A DNA stretch of 42,922 bases, taken from the NCBI RefSeq assembly GCF_947495455.1, contig NZ_CANLZC010000044.1, positions 1 to 42,922 of the forward strand. The letters run 5' to 3'. The DNA comes from an uncultured Shewanella sp. GTDB lineage: Bacteria; Pseudomonadota; Gammaproteobacteria; Enterobacterales; Shewanellaceae. Positions 26,284-34,081 of the stretch are shown one piece after another; within the stretch, counting starts at the first letter, position 1, and each line of letters opens with the position of its first letter. The notes beneath the pieces are model-generated. The model did no database searches and had not been told where the DNA came from. It worked only from the letters and a program-made list of their open reading frames with translations. The position numbers and the translations under genes are program-made.

Positions 26284-27519
26284 TTAATTCGATTCATCAT
26301 AGTCACCATAAACGGCTTGGTATTCATCGTAAATGATTAACTCATTGTCATCGTTATAGTAGCCGACATTTGTCCACTCGACATCGGCGCGCAGCACGTG
26401 TTCACCAGTGATCTCAGCTTTAACGGTAAAGGTTTTATCATCATAGCTATTACGGTAGGTAACAGTGTAGGGATAGGTGACCTTATTAGAAACAATGGTG
26501 ATTTCCGCTGCGGTAGCGGTTTTGGCTTCAACGACTATAGGGGTTGACACCGTTTGGATTTTCGCCGTTGATTCACCACTGGATTTACCTATGGTGGTGG
26601 AGAAGGCATCAGAAATGACTTCATTATAGCTGTTTGACACACCAATGAAGGCATCAAATTTGACATCTGCGCTGATGGAATAGCCCATACTTTTAGTGAT
26701 CCCCGCAGTTTCACTATAAGTGTCGGTATAACTGGCGGTCTCATTATATTGAAAACCGAGTGTGAGCGACTGATTGATGTTAGTGTTATTTCTGCCAATA
26801 CCCGTTTGTTCGGTAACGAAAGTTGGCTCAGAATAAGTGACTTCACTGATATAGTTAGGGTCAAAGTCTACACTGACTAGCTCTAAATCGATCAATCTGT
26901 CTGAGACTACACCCAGTTTATTAATGGAGTCTTTGAAGTAGCCATAAAAGCCAATCACACCGCGGTTATCTGGGGTTGACCAGCTTGTGACTTTGCTTCT
27001 GCTGTCGCTGCGGCCTTTTCCTATGCCTTTGCCTTTATTAGTGGTCAAGTTGATGCGAGTGAGGCGTTTCATGCTTTTATTGCTCAGCTTATCTGGCGTC
27101 GCATAAAAGGTGCCGCTGGTGATGTATTCATCGTCATCCAATGTGGCTGTGGTTTTTTTACTGGTTTTTTTACCGATTAAGCTAGAGCCGCCAAGGCTGT
27201 ACTCAAGTTCAATGCCATCGATATTCCAGCCATCTTCATAGATAGTAATTGAGCGGATTTTATTACCAGGAATATTGGCAGGATCATTTTTAGTGTTAAA
27301 GTAGCTGCCGTATTGTGTGCCAACAGAAGAGCTACTCATTGATTTTCTTAGCTTTTTATAATCATCTACACTGTCAATGACGACTGGAGTGCTATTACAC
27401 AGGTTGCCAAATGGACACGTAGGAAACAAGGACTCTATTCCTGCACTGGCAGGTTGGCTGATGGTCAGTAAAGATAAGCCCAACAGGCTCGATGTGATTA
27501 TATTTTTTTTCATCTTCAT
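26284..27519 (-). CDS. Secreted natterin-like protein: jacalin-like lectin plus aerolysin-type pore-forming domain
   Basis: The 411-aa product has a clear signal peptide (1-26, ending ASA). A short leader with CPFGNLC (Cys 35/41, possible disulfide) follows. Residues ~75-205 resemble a jacalin-type beta-prism: IRSITIYEDGWNIDGIELEY, then GVIGFYGYFKDSINKLGVV near the end. Residues ~220-405 have the signature of the aerolysin/ETX-MTX2 family: long beta strands, a Ser/Thr-rich alternating stretch (~250-325; QYNETASYTDTYSET ... FSTTIGKSSGES) suited to an amphipathic hairpin, then polar strands to the end. This order matches natterins. A secreted lectin-targeted pore-former is inferred; homology was judged by eye. 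GGGG lies 5 nt before the ATG. Confidence 0.65.
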   Translation of the reverse strand: MKMKKNIITSSLLGLSLLTISQPASAGIESLFPTCPFGNLCNSTPVVIDSVDDYKKLRKSMSSSSVGTQYGSYFNTKNDPANIPGNKIRSITIYEDGWNIDGIELEYSLGGSSLIGKKTSKKTTATLDDDEYITSGTFYATPDKLSNKSMKRLTRINLTTNKGKGIGKGRSDSRSKVTSWSTPDNRGVIGFYGYFKDSINKLGVVSDRLIDLELVSVDFDPNYISEVTYSEPTFVTEQTGIGRNNTNINQSLTLGFQYNETASYTDTYSETAGITKSMGYSISADVKFDAFIGVSNSYNEVISDAFSTTIGKSSGESTAKIQTVSTPIVVEAKTATAAEITIVSNKVTYPYTVTYRNSYDDKTFTVKAEITGEHVLRADVEWTNVGYYNDDNELIIYDEYQAVYGDYDESN

Positions 27520-27868
27520 TCATCCCCGGAGTGTTCGTTCATCAAGCAAATAACAATATTGTTAATTTTTTGAACGAGCAAAAGTTTAATATATTGTTTT
27601 AAAAGTGTGTTACCTTGTTAGTGTTTTGATTAGTGTTATTGGATCACACTGTATTCAAGGCATTTTTAATTTATCGATACAGTTTTTATTTTTCAAATAA
27701 AAACTAAAAAATATTTAATATTTAACTTTTTTTTAACTATCAATGGTTTTGCTTTAATATTAACCTGGTAAATAAACATTTGTTTGAATTTTGGTTAACT
27801 CAAGGTGAACTTTGGTGTGGTTTAATGTTGTATGATTATGTTATTTATAACATAAATGAAGTCATTTG

Positions 27869-27892
27869 TTGTGCTGGTGATCATGAGCACAA
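27869..27892. promoter_or_regulatory. 24-bp operator-like dyad in the toxin-amidase intergenic region
   Basis: Arms TTGTGCT (27869-27875) and AGCACAA (27886-27892) are perfect inverses. The centre of the 10-nt spacer is the palindrome TGATCA, so 20 of 24 positions obey dyad symmetry. This looks like a dimeric regulator's operator rather than a terminator, since no T-run follows. Confidence 0.5.
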
Positions 27893-28212
27893 GGGATGAA
27901 AGGCCAATTTTATTCTTTTCTTTGTTGAAATAAGGTAAGTGAACGAAAGTCTATTTAAAATTATTAATTTAACTTATGATAATACAAAGGTTAACAATTA
28001 TCAACATTGATTAACTCAAATGTAAATTATTGACTTTTTACTCTATTTTCATGCCATTAGGCATAGGTTTGATGGGGAGAATGATTGAGAGAATGTCTGT
28101 ATCGATTAAATTGATTGCTATGAATATAATTCAACCAATAAGGCTGGTGAGAGCAAATAACCGTTTTTATGTGTCAATAATATCCTTGGAATGAGTCATA
28201 AAATAAGCATGA

Positions 28213-28229
28213 TGTAATAGAGTGTAATA
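28213..28229 (+). promoter_or_regulatory. TGTAATA-GAG-TGTAATA direct-repeat box (copy 2)
   Basis: The same 17 bp as at 10683-10699, here on the plus strand about 92 bp upstream of the amidase start. In both places it reads toward the next downstream gene. The 10-bp heptamer period suggests an OmpR-family response-regulator site. Confidence 0.4.
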
Positions 28230-28320
28230 CTTCTTATGTAAAGCCACTGCTAATCTATTCTGATAATCCTTTCGATTTAATTGATTTAACTTAATAAACC
28301 GACTTTAAAGGTGAATGACT

Positions 28321-29676
28321 ATGTGCACTAATTTTTCTATCACTGGAATGACTTTGGATCCCAATAAAAACATTCCAATTATTGGACGTTCAATGGAATT
28401 AGGCCCGAACTTAAAGTCTGAGTTGTTTTTTCGTGGAGCAGGTTTTGATTACATTCAAGGGGCAGCGAAGGAACTGACTCCTTATAGTCTTCCTAGTGAT
28501 GAATTTGTTATACGAAATGATATCACTAAAATCAATGAAAAATTATATAGCTGGCAAGGTAAATATGACTTTGTTGCTATGAATGGTTTTGAGGCATCCA
28601 TAGTTGAAAATATTGACGTATCAGAGCAGCTGGCAAATATCGCAACGAATGGCATGAACAAAGAAGGGTTAACCACAGGGACTATGGTTTTAGCTCAGTC
28701 TCAATATCAAGAACCGCTTAAAACAAATGGAGAGTTCGTCGATTGTAAAGGAGTGATCTATTATCCTAGCATTACGACGTGGATTTTATCGAACTGTGGG
28801 ACTTGCCAAGATGTGATTGATGGCCTCGAATACGATAAGCTTGTCGTTCATGCAAATGGTTCCAAATTGCTAGAAAGTAAAGTGTCAAGTGAAGATAAGC
28901 TCTTAGTCGCCAGTCCTTTCTCTACTATGCCTAATGCGATGAAATTTCATTTCCATGTACAAGATGCTCAAGGTAACGCCATAGTATTGGAGTATGTGAA
29001 GGGCAAACTCACTATTACAGATCTCAATCCCATTGGTGTATTAACCAATGATCCCTTAATCGCCTGGCAGCAAGAAAATGTTATTTATAATTATGTCGAT
29101 GTGATGCCATTTAATTTCCAAAATAATGCCAGTCATCCGGCCATGCCAAGTACAGAAAAATATCAAAATGCAGCAAGCAGATTTGAGTGTTTTTCTTATG
29201 CCCAAGGTACAGGCTTTTCTACATTACCAGGGAGCTCCACACCCCTTGACCGTTTTGTGAGGGCAGCAATGATGACAAACTTTGCTTTTCCTGTGTATCA
29301 GTTAAGTAATGAAGAAGAGATCTTAATGGCAAATTCAGAGGGGTTGAAATATAGAAAAGAAGCCCTTAGTCAGGACATTAAAGTGGGTAAAGAAGATGCC
29401 TCTACTTTAGCTTTTCATGTTTTAAATACCGTCGATATTCCTCAAGGGACTAGCCGAGATGCCTCCGGTGAGTGGGTTCATGATTATACACAATGGGTAA
29501 CGGTGTCTGATTTAGTAAACAAAAAGTTCTCTATGAGAATGTATGAATCGCCTCAAGTTTTTAGCCTTGATCTTAATAAATTAGATTTTAAGAAATTGGA
29601 GCAAGAAGCACCTTACAGACTCGATATTAGAGAGAAGTCGTTAGATATCACGCATAGAGTAAACGAAGGTCGCTAA
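28321..29676 (+). CDS. Choloylglycine hydrolase / penicillin V acylase family Ntn-hydrolase
   Basis: The 451-aa protein should begin Met-Cys-Thr-Asn: the ATG at 28321 is followed by TGC, giving the Cys2 that becomes the N-terminal nucleophile after Met removal. AAAGG (28307-28311) is 9 nt before this ATG and only 3 nt before the alternative at 28315, which would bury the cysteine. Family blocks follow: IIGRSMELG (conserved Arg), a NKEGL-like stretch (NGMNKEGLTTGTM), VLTNDP (conserved Asn) and SRFECF (conserved Arg). The family cleaves amide bonds of bile salts, penicillin V or acyl-homoserine lactones. No signal peptide; ~100 aa longer than typical members. Substrate unknown. Confidence 0.85.
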   Translation: MCTNFSITGMTLDPNKNIPIIGRSMELGPNLKSELFFRGAGFDYIQGAAKELTPYSLPSDEFVIRNDITKINEKLYSWQGKYDFVAMNGFEASIVENIDVSEQLANIATNGMNKEGLTTGTMVLAQSQYQEPLKTNGEFVDCKGVIYYPSITTWILSNCGTCQDVIDGLEYDKLVVHANGSKLLESKVSSEDKLLVASPFSTMPNAMKFHFHVQDAQGNAIVLEYVKGKLTITDLNPIGVLTNDPLIAWQQENVIYNYVDVMPFNFQNNASHPAMPSTEKYQNAASRFECFSYAQGTGFSTLPGSSTPLDRFVRAAMMTNFAFPVYQLSNEEEILMANSEGLKYRKEALSQDIKVGKEDASTLAFHVLNTVDIPQGTSRDASGEWVHDYTQWVTVSDLVNKKFSMRMYESPQVFSLDLNKLDFKKLEQEAPYRLDIREKSLDITHRVNEGR

Positions 29677-29980
29677 ATTGTACTAAATAAAAGTCATCTG
29701 TAACTTGTTCGTTTTGTAATCTTGATTTGCTAGTGACTGTGGAAGTTTAATTCCATCGATATTTTTACCGACTATAAGTGAGTCGATTAAAGGTGAGCAG
29801 GCCATAGTGATGCATAGTGGTGATTGCTATCGCTTCACATTTAGATCTTAAATATAAAAATAATGCTTGATGTTGGTACTTATGATTAATTGTCAATACT
29901 GAACAGTGTGGTTACCTTATGGGGTTGGTTTAGTATATCGCATTATTCATCGCTAAATGGGGTTGATGGCAATGAATAGC

Positions 29981-29996
29981 AGTGATCCAAATCACT
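29981..29996. promoter_or_regulatory. CRP/FNR-type palindrome upstream of the small secreted protein
   Basis: AGTGAT-CCAA-ATCACT is a perfect dyad. It reads as GTGA-N6-TCAC (8/10 of the CRP consensus) or TGAT-N4-ATCA (8/10 of the FNR/EtrA consensus). It lies 34 bp before the ATG at 30030, close to or overlapping a promoter. The rest of the 29677-30029 gap shows no gene. Confidence 0.5.
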
Positions 29997-30029
29997 ATAC
30001 CATGTGGATAATAACTTTAAGGATAAGTG

Positions 30030-30347
30030 ATGATTAAATATAAGTTAATGCTTATTGCTGTAATGATGATGCCATTGTCTCTTATGGCAGGCACTAACAT
30101 CTGGTGGAGTCAAGTGGATTACGTGTATCAACTGGATGATCCTCTGACATTTGAATTTAATTCCAATGTCACTCATAGTTGCGGCAGTGCACTCTATCGC
30201 GTTAAAAGTCCCAACGAAGATATTGCTAATCGTAAATTTGCCATTGTGATGGCTGCATTTAGGGATGAAAAAAATCTCGCGTTTTATGATAGCAAAGTGT
30301 GTGAAGGCAGCCGTTCTGTCGTTCAATGGGTGCGGATCACCAATTAA
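30030..30347 (+). CDS. Small secreted protein of unknown function
   Basis: The 105-aa product has a signal peptide (cleavage near SLMA-G, ~21). The mature ~84-aa domain is beta-rich: WWSQVDYVYQL, PLTFEFNSN, then SCGSALYRVKSP and CEGSRSVVQWVRI. Two cysteines in the mature part could form one disulfide. The layout (SCGS-LYRVKS ... ANRKFA-V-AAF ... CEG-RSVV-WVR) looks like a conserved family of small marine gammaproteobacterial secreted proteins, but I cannot name one. AAGGA (30019-30023) supports ATG 30030 over GTG 30027. A strong terminator follows within 14 bp. Confidence 0.75.
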   Translation: MIKYKLMLIAVMMMPLSLMAGTNIWWSQVDYVYQLDDPLTFEFNSNVTHSCGSALYRVKSPNEDIANRKFAIVMAAFRDEKNLAFYDSKVCEGSRSVVQWVRITN

Positions 30348-30360
30348 ACGGCTTACTGCG

Positions 30361-30402
30361 TCATAAACAAAAACCAAGCGAATGCTTGGTTTTTGTTTAT
30401 GA
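30361..30402. terminator. 19-bp perfect hairpin, bidirectional terminator
   Basis: Bases 30361-30379 and 30384-30402 are exact reverse complements around the loop GAAT. The stem core is CCAAGC/GCTTGG flanked by A- and T-rich arms, so it can terminate from either side. It ends the transcript of the small secreted protein. The rest of the gap up to 30697 shows no gene. Confidence 0.93.
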
Positions 30403-30697
30403 CTTTAGTGTAACAGTGGCACTTTTCAATTGATCTAGCACACAATTCGATTTTTAAACTTACGCTTTGGTAAGGTAAAAGAAACAATAACACTACCTAC
30501 ATTCTATTTTTTGATCTTAAAGAAAAAAGAAGGTGAGTGTCTGGGAATATAGATATTGTAAATCAATAGCTTAGTGTAAATTCCTGATGTTTGAGTGAAC
30601 CTTTATTGATAGCATGATAAATGAGCATGTAAGGCGTGCCTGTTTAAAGAATAGGTATAAGTGATAAGACTTAAGAAATGAGGGCTAAAGGATTGTA

Positions 30698-30976
30698 ATG
30701 AAAGATTTCCACTTCATCAAAGGTTTCGCTGTAATAGCGGCATTATTTGCAGCCTTGTTGTATATGCTGGGTTATCTCAATGAAACGGCTTTTTTAGAAA
30801 AAATGGGTTTAAATCAGTTAGAGCTAAGGCCACATCCCAGTACTGCTATTATGTTGGGTTTTAAACTTATTTATGTAAAAAGTATTAAAATAGCCTTAAT
30901 TATCGCCATTTTTGCTCCGTATTTATATATTTTGCTTGCTGGTACATTGAGCTTGTTGATGAAACAGGTCGCCTAA
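30698..30976 (+). pseudogene. N-terminal fragment of a membrane protein, interrupted by transposase debris
   Basis: A good ribosome-binding site (AAAGGA, 30686-30691) precedes the 92-codon frame. It has two hydrophobic helices (~9-26 and ~60-84) around the loop GYLNETAFLEKMGLNQLELRPHP. From about 30940 the DNA reads as a transposase remnant in another frame, and this frame stops shortly after, so the native C-terminus is missing. The start of a larger, multi-helix inner-membrane protein is the likely origin. Confidence 0.6.
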
Positions 30977-31206
30977 TTCTTAATAATAAGCGAGATGATA
31001 AGCGTGGTGTTATTAATGGAGCAGTAATGCCTATTCTAGGTAGACTAAATATTCCTAAAGACAATTGGATTAAGATAGTCAATGAATTTGGTCAATTGTT
31101 TCATGGTCCTGTTGGTACGCTACAGGAGTTAAGTCATTATTGTGAGCATTTAGAGAAAAGGCGTCGGCATTTTTCTAAATGTTGTCAATCTATGCCGCTG
31201 GGCTAG
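30940..31206 (+). pseudogene. C-terminal fragment of a transposase-like protein
   Basis: The frame without a start reads WYIELVDETGRLILNNKRDD then KRGVIN ... PILGRLNIPKDNWIKIVNEFGQLFHGPVGTLQEL and ends with TAG at 31204-31206. This pattern (LVD-TGR--R-DKRG ... PIL-RL ... W ... F---F-G-VG) matches, from memory, the C-terminal part of long Y1/IS200-like transposases common in Shewanella and Vibrio. It fuses directly to the truncated membrane gene upstream. Confidence 0.55.
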
Positions 31207-31230
31207 AATCCCGTTGTATTTTGAGATTAA

Positions 31231-31389
31231 GAGGGCTCAGTTACAACTGAGTCGATAGCCTACATTTCAAGATCCACTCATGTCACCGATATCCCTCCAT
31301 TTTACGATATTTTTATCAGTCACAATGTTAAAAGTAGCTTAGATTATGATTTGATGGACTCAGCGCGTTTAACCTTGATAAAATATTAG
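31231..31389 (+). pseudogene. Possible 3' remnant of an unknown gene
   Basis: A 52-codon frame without a start codon reads like a protein C-terminus: STHVTDIPPFYDIFISHNVK ... YDLMDSARLTLIKY-stop. It is sandwiched between two IS fragments. I cannot name the family; chance is possible. Confidence 0.25.
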
Positions 31390-31405
31390 TTACCTCATTG
31401 ATTTA

Positions 31406-31624
31406 TTATCGATTAATCATGGCTGGCTTTGCTTTTTCTTTAAAGCAACGAAATTGCCGTAACCAATTAAGTCTAAGCTCACCAAACTGCTGTATTTCAG
31501 CCCAACCATCTTGGCAACTAGTTACGGCTGAGAACACAAGGAATAACACATCGACTAAATTATGGCGCTGGTTCACATGAGAACGAGGATCGTTAAGAAG
31601 TGACAAATGATCGAATAAGGACAT
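31406..31624 (-). pseudogene. N-terminal fragment of an ISAs1-family transposase
   Basis: The 72-codon frame begins with the ISAs1 transposase N-terminus: DPRSHVNQRHNLVDVLFLVFSAVTSC-DGW-EIQQFGEL-L-WLRQF--FK. Full-length members have about 370 aa with a DDE catalytic core. Here the frame ends after about 60 homologous residues, so no catalytic part remains. Confidence 0.85.
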
Positions 31625-31691
31625 AATGCTAAAAAGTGAGTTAATTTCATGATCTGATTATTATTATCGCAAAAAGTTCACTTCTTTTTAA

Positions 31692-32246
31692 GAGTATGAT
31701 CCCGCCTTGGTGCGACTGATTGATGCTGAACATTCAGGGGAAATTGATCTCTTTTATTTTGATGAGTCAGGCTTTAGCCAGCAATCACATCTCCCCTACG
31801 CTTGGTCTCCAAAAGGTGAGCCATTAGCCCTGCCTTGTTACTCACGAAGCAAAAGGCTTAATGTGCTTGGCTTTTTAAGCCGAAAAGGCACGCTGCTCCA
31901 TCACACGACAGAAAGCAGAGTGAATACCGATGTCGTTATAGAGGCGTTCGAACATTTTATCGATGTGCAGCCACTGGATAAATTGACTGTGATATATCTT
32001 GATAATGCGTCATTTCATCGCGCCAAGCGTTTTCAAGAAAAGTGTCATGAATGGCTATTAAAAGGGTTAGTCGTGATGTACTTACCCGCTTATTCTCCTG
32101 AACTCAATATCATTGAAATACTGTGGAAAAAGATCAAATATGAATGGTTATCTTGCCATGACTATATCACTTTTGATGCGCTTAAAAAGAGTGTAAAAAG
32201 CATCATGGATAATTACTCATCAAAATATACGATAACTTTTAGTTAA
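31692..32246 (+). pseudogene. C-terminal DDE half of an IS630-family transposase
   Basis: The frame carries the Tc1/mariner-type DDE catalytic residues: FYFDESGF (first Asp), VIYLDNASFHRA (second Asp) and YSPELNIIEILWKKIKYEWL (Glu). The N-terminal helix-turn-helix half (~150 aa) is absent and a stop (TAA at 31689-31691) precedes the homology. The fragment could start only at TTG 31707. It should be inactive alone. The 32247-32405 stretch after it shows no gene. Confidence 0.88.
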
Positions 32247-32405
32247 GCACTTAGAGCCGATTTTTGAGGTGTAAATCTTGAGTGATTGTATAAAAAATTA
32301 ATTATGGATGTCTTGATAAGTATTTTATCAAAAAATAAATGGGTTATAAAAGTAATAATAAACAGGCTGCTCTTAGGCAAGAGGGTAAGATATTCATGGA
32401 AAAAT

Positions 32406-32442
32406 AAAAAGCAGCGCATATCATCTATATGCGCTGCTTTTT
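32406..32442. terminator. 16-bp perfect hairpin, terminator of the aegerolysin-like gene
   Basis: Bases 32406-32421 and 32427-32442 are exact reverse complements with a CATCT loop; the stem core is GCAGCGC/GCGCTGC and it ends in A/T runs on both sides. It lies 22 bp past the stop of the minus-strand gene at 32464 and can work in both directions. Confidence 0.93.
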
Positions 32443-32463
32443 GAAAAGGTGAGTATCACCCTA

Positions 32464-32835
32464 TTAATTTTTGCTAAAGTTCATGGCCGGAATATCTCCA
32501 GTGATTTTCATGGGTTGACCCTTTGAATTATATTCAATATGTGAGGATAAATTGACTGTGTCATTGTAGACAAGACTTGCTTGGTTATCACCCGAATACG
32601 GGTTGTTAAAATCCAAGACATAAAGGCCACCACCTTCAGCAGCAATATTAAAAGAACCTGTCACACCATATGCTGCGCCAGTTTGTTTGGTGGCTTTAAA
32701 GGTTAGCGATTGTCCGGGTTCAATTAACTTATTAGGCTCTTCAGTATAACGTCCGTGCTTTAACTTTGTGTCGTTTATGTTCAGTACTAGACCAGTATTG
32801 TTGATAAGACTGACTTCGATAACTCTTTTCATCAT
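32464..32835 (-). CDS. Aegerolysin/actinoporin-like small beta-sandwich protein (tentative)
   Basis: The 123-aa protein has no signal peptide. Its pattern R-I-V-INNTG, then LKHGRYTEEPNKLIEPGQSLTFKA, GVTGSFNI and GLYVLDFNNPYSGDN resembles the layout of aegerolysins and the related actinoporin-type sandwich: an N-terminal strand pair, a G-[RK]-[YFW]--E segment, a G-x-x-G-S-F turn and a late aromatic NP-x-x-G-x-N block. Members bind membrane lipids and can act with a pore-forming partner. The aegerolysin cysteines are missing, so the assignment is cautious. AAGGA precedes two adjacent ATGs (32835 and 32832). A strong terminator follows. Confidence 0.5.
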   Translation of the reverse strand: MMKRVIEVSLINNTGLVLNINDTKLKHGRYTEEPNKLIEPGQSLTFKATKQTGAAYGVTGSFNIAAEGGGLYVLDFNNPYSGDNQASLVYNDTVNLSSHIEYNSKGQPMKITGDIPAMNFSKN

Positions 32836-33032
32836 AAAATCCTTATTATGTCATTGAAATACATAGAATGCTAGTTGTTATTTCGATTCGCGGTATTGCG
32901 ACGATATAAGGATAGTAGGAAGTTAACTTAAAACCTATTACAGCTTATTACAGCATGTGAGCCATGCCCCAAACGATCTTGGAACAGCTATTATCTATTT
33001 ATGAACGTGATGATGGCGATGAGATAACACGG

Positions 33033-33527
33033 CTAACGCACACATTCAGCTTCGCGATGTTGCTCAACCTTGTTATTTGAATAGCGGCCATCGGGAAGTA
33101 TTTCAAAAATTGATATCAAGCAGTTGTTAGCAAATGATGATATATCAATTGAGTAATGCTTGTTTGCTTCAGCCTTAAAAGAGATAGGGCCGACGTTGCA
33201 TGAGGAGAGTTTACTGCCGGATGCAAGGGAATAGTAGCCCATTAGCGATACTTGAGTGTCTTTAGGGACAAAATAGTCTCTGGTTTTAGGATTAATACCC
33301 ATCCAGTGATTGGACACACTGCCTGCATTATGATAATCGGCACATTGGTCAGTGCCGGCGGTGTTGATGCTAAAGCGTCTTATTGGGCTGTAGAAGACGG
33401 AGCCGCCCCCTAATCTGTCACCAAAAGTGATGACGGGATCTTCTGATGAAGTGCTCTGATAGTGATATTGGGTAGCACACCCACTAAGGGCTCCTACCGC
33501 ACATAACAAAAAACATTTCAACTTCAT
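33033..33527 (-). CDS. Lipoprotein of unknown function
   Basis: The 164-aa product has a short lipoprotein signal with lipobox LSG-C (Cys 17). The mature part is beta-rich (YFVPKDTQVSLMGYYSL, ISFKAEANKHYSIDIS) with several cysteines (DQCADY, SSCNVG, NNCLIS, AECVR) that could form two disulfides. I do not recognise a family. It lies on the same strand as the aegerolysin-like gene, 197 bp upstream of it, but appears to be a separate unit. Confidence 0.7.
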   Translation of the reverse strand: MKLKCFLLCAVGALSGCATQYHYQSTSSEDPVITFGDRLGGGSVFYSPIRRFSINTAGTDQCADYHNAGSVSNHWMGINPKTRDYFVPKDTQVSLMGYYSLASGSKLSSCNVGPISFKAEANKHYSIDISSFANNCLISIFEILPDGRYSNNKVEQHREAECVR

Positions 33528-33698
33528 AATGTCAGTTTACCTTTTGTTCTATTTTATCTGTGAATATTGCCTCTTATCATACTATATTATTAATAATGTT
33601 GACCTTTTCAGGTGATTAAACGATGGAAATAACAACGATTTGAACCATTTGAAGCCTTGAATGCGTAACAAGTACTCGATGTTGTGGAAAGGGGGGAT

Positions 33699-33717
33699 AT
33701 ACGCTTGATAAGCGTAT
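33699..33717. other. Small perfect hairpin in a gene-free stretch
   Basis: ATACGCTT, GAT loop, AAGCGTAT. There is no T-run. It lies in the gene-poor 33528-34081 gap between the lipoprotein and protease genes; I see no ORF in that gap. Confidence 0.4.
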
Positions 33718-34017
33718 TCCTCATATCGCTTCTTCTTCCCTTACTTTTCAATAAATATCGATAATGAAACCCATGGACCCCTTTATTTATGCTTCATTAA
33801 TGCCATTGTCTATATGAGTAGTAAAGCACCTGTTAATTGATAAATTCAAAGAGTTGAGTTTAGGACTAAAGATGGAGTGAGTTGAAAAGGTCACTGTTGA
33901 TCAGGATTGTTTTTTGGGTCTTCTGCTAATGGTTGTCATTCATACAAATGTAGAGCGTTTGAAGAGATGGCGATGAAAGTAATACTGGACTATGATTACC
34001 CATTAATAAGCGGTAGG

Positions 34018-34056
34018 TTTCACTTTCACTCACTTTCATTTTTACTTTCACTTTCA
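34018..34056 (+). repeat. Pyrimidine-rich ACTTTC repeat before the protease gene
   Basis: ACTTTC occurs at 34022, 34032, 34044 and 34050 within a nearly pure pyrimidine/A tract ending about 25 bp before the protease ATG. It overlaps the expected promoter or leader, where slippage could alter expression. Confidence 0.6.
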
Positions 34057-34081
34057 TTTGGGCATGGAGCGCCAATGTAAT

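Larger units (their letters stand above)
27520..28320. other. 800-bp gene-free AT-rich divergent intergenic region
   Basis: No credible ORF on either strand. The region separates the divergent toxin (minus) and amidase (plus) genes and must hold both promoters. It is very AT-rich with many A/T runs. Recognisable structure includes the 24-bp dyad at 27869-27892, an ATCAA-CA-TTGAT inverted repeat (28000-28011) and the TGTAATA direct-repeat box at 28213-28229. Confidence 0.6.

Noticed and set aside
26337..26864. Two minus-strand frames (64 and 91 codons) inside the natterin-like gene
   Set aside because: Both are out-of-frame shadows of the toxin gene without start signals.
27631..27650. CRP site in AGTGTTATTGGATCACACT
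   Set aside because: The half-sites are offset by one base from the TGTGA-N6-TCACA spacing, so I did not annotate it.
27520..28320. CRISPR array or phage regulatory region in the long gap
   Set aside because: No regularly spaced direct repeats and no cas or phage genes; only AT-rich DNA with a few dyads.
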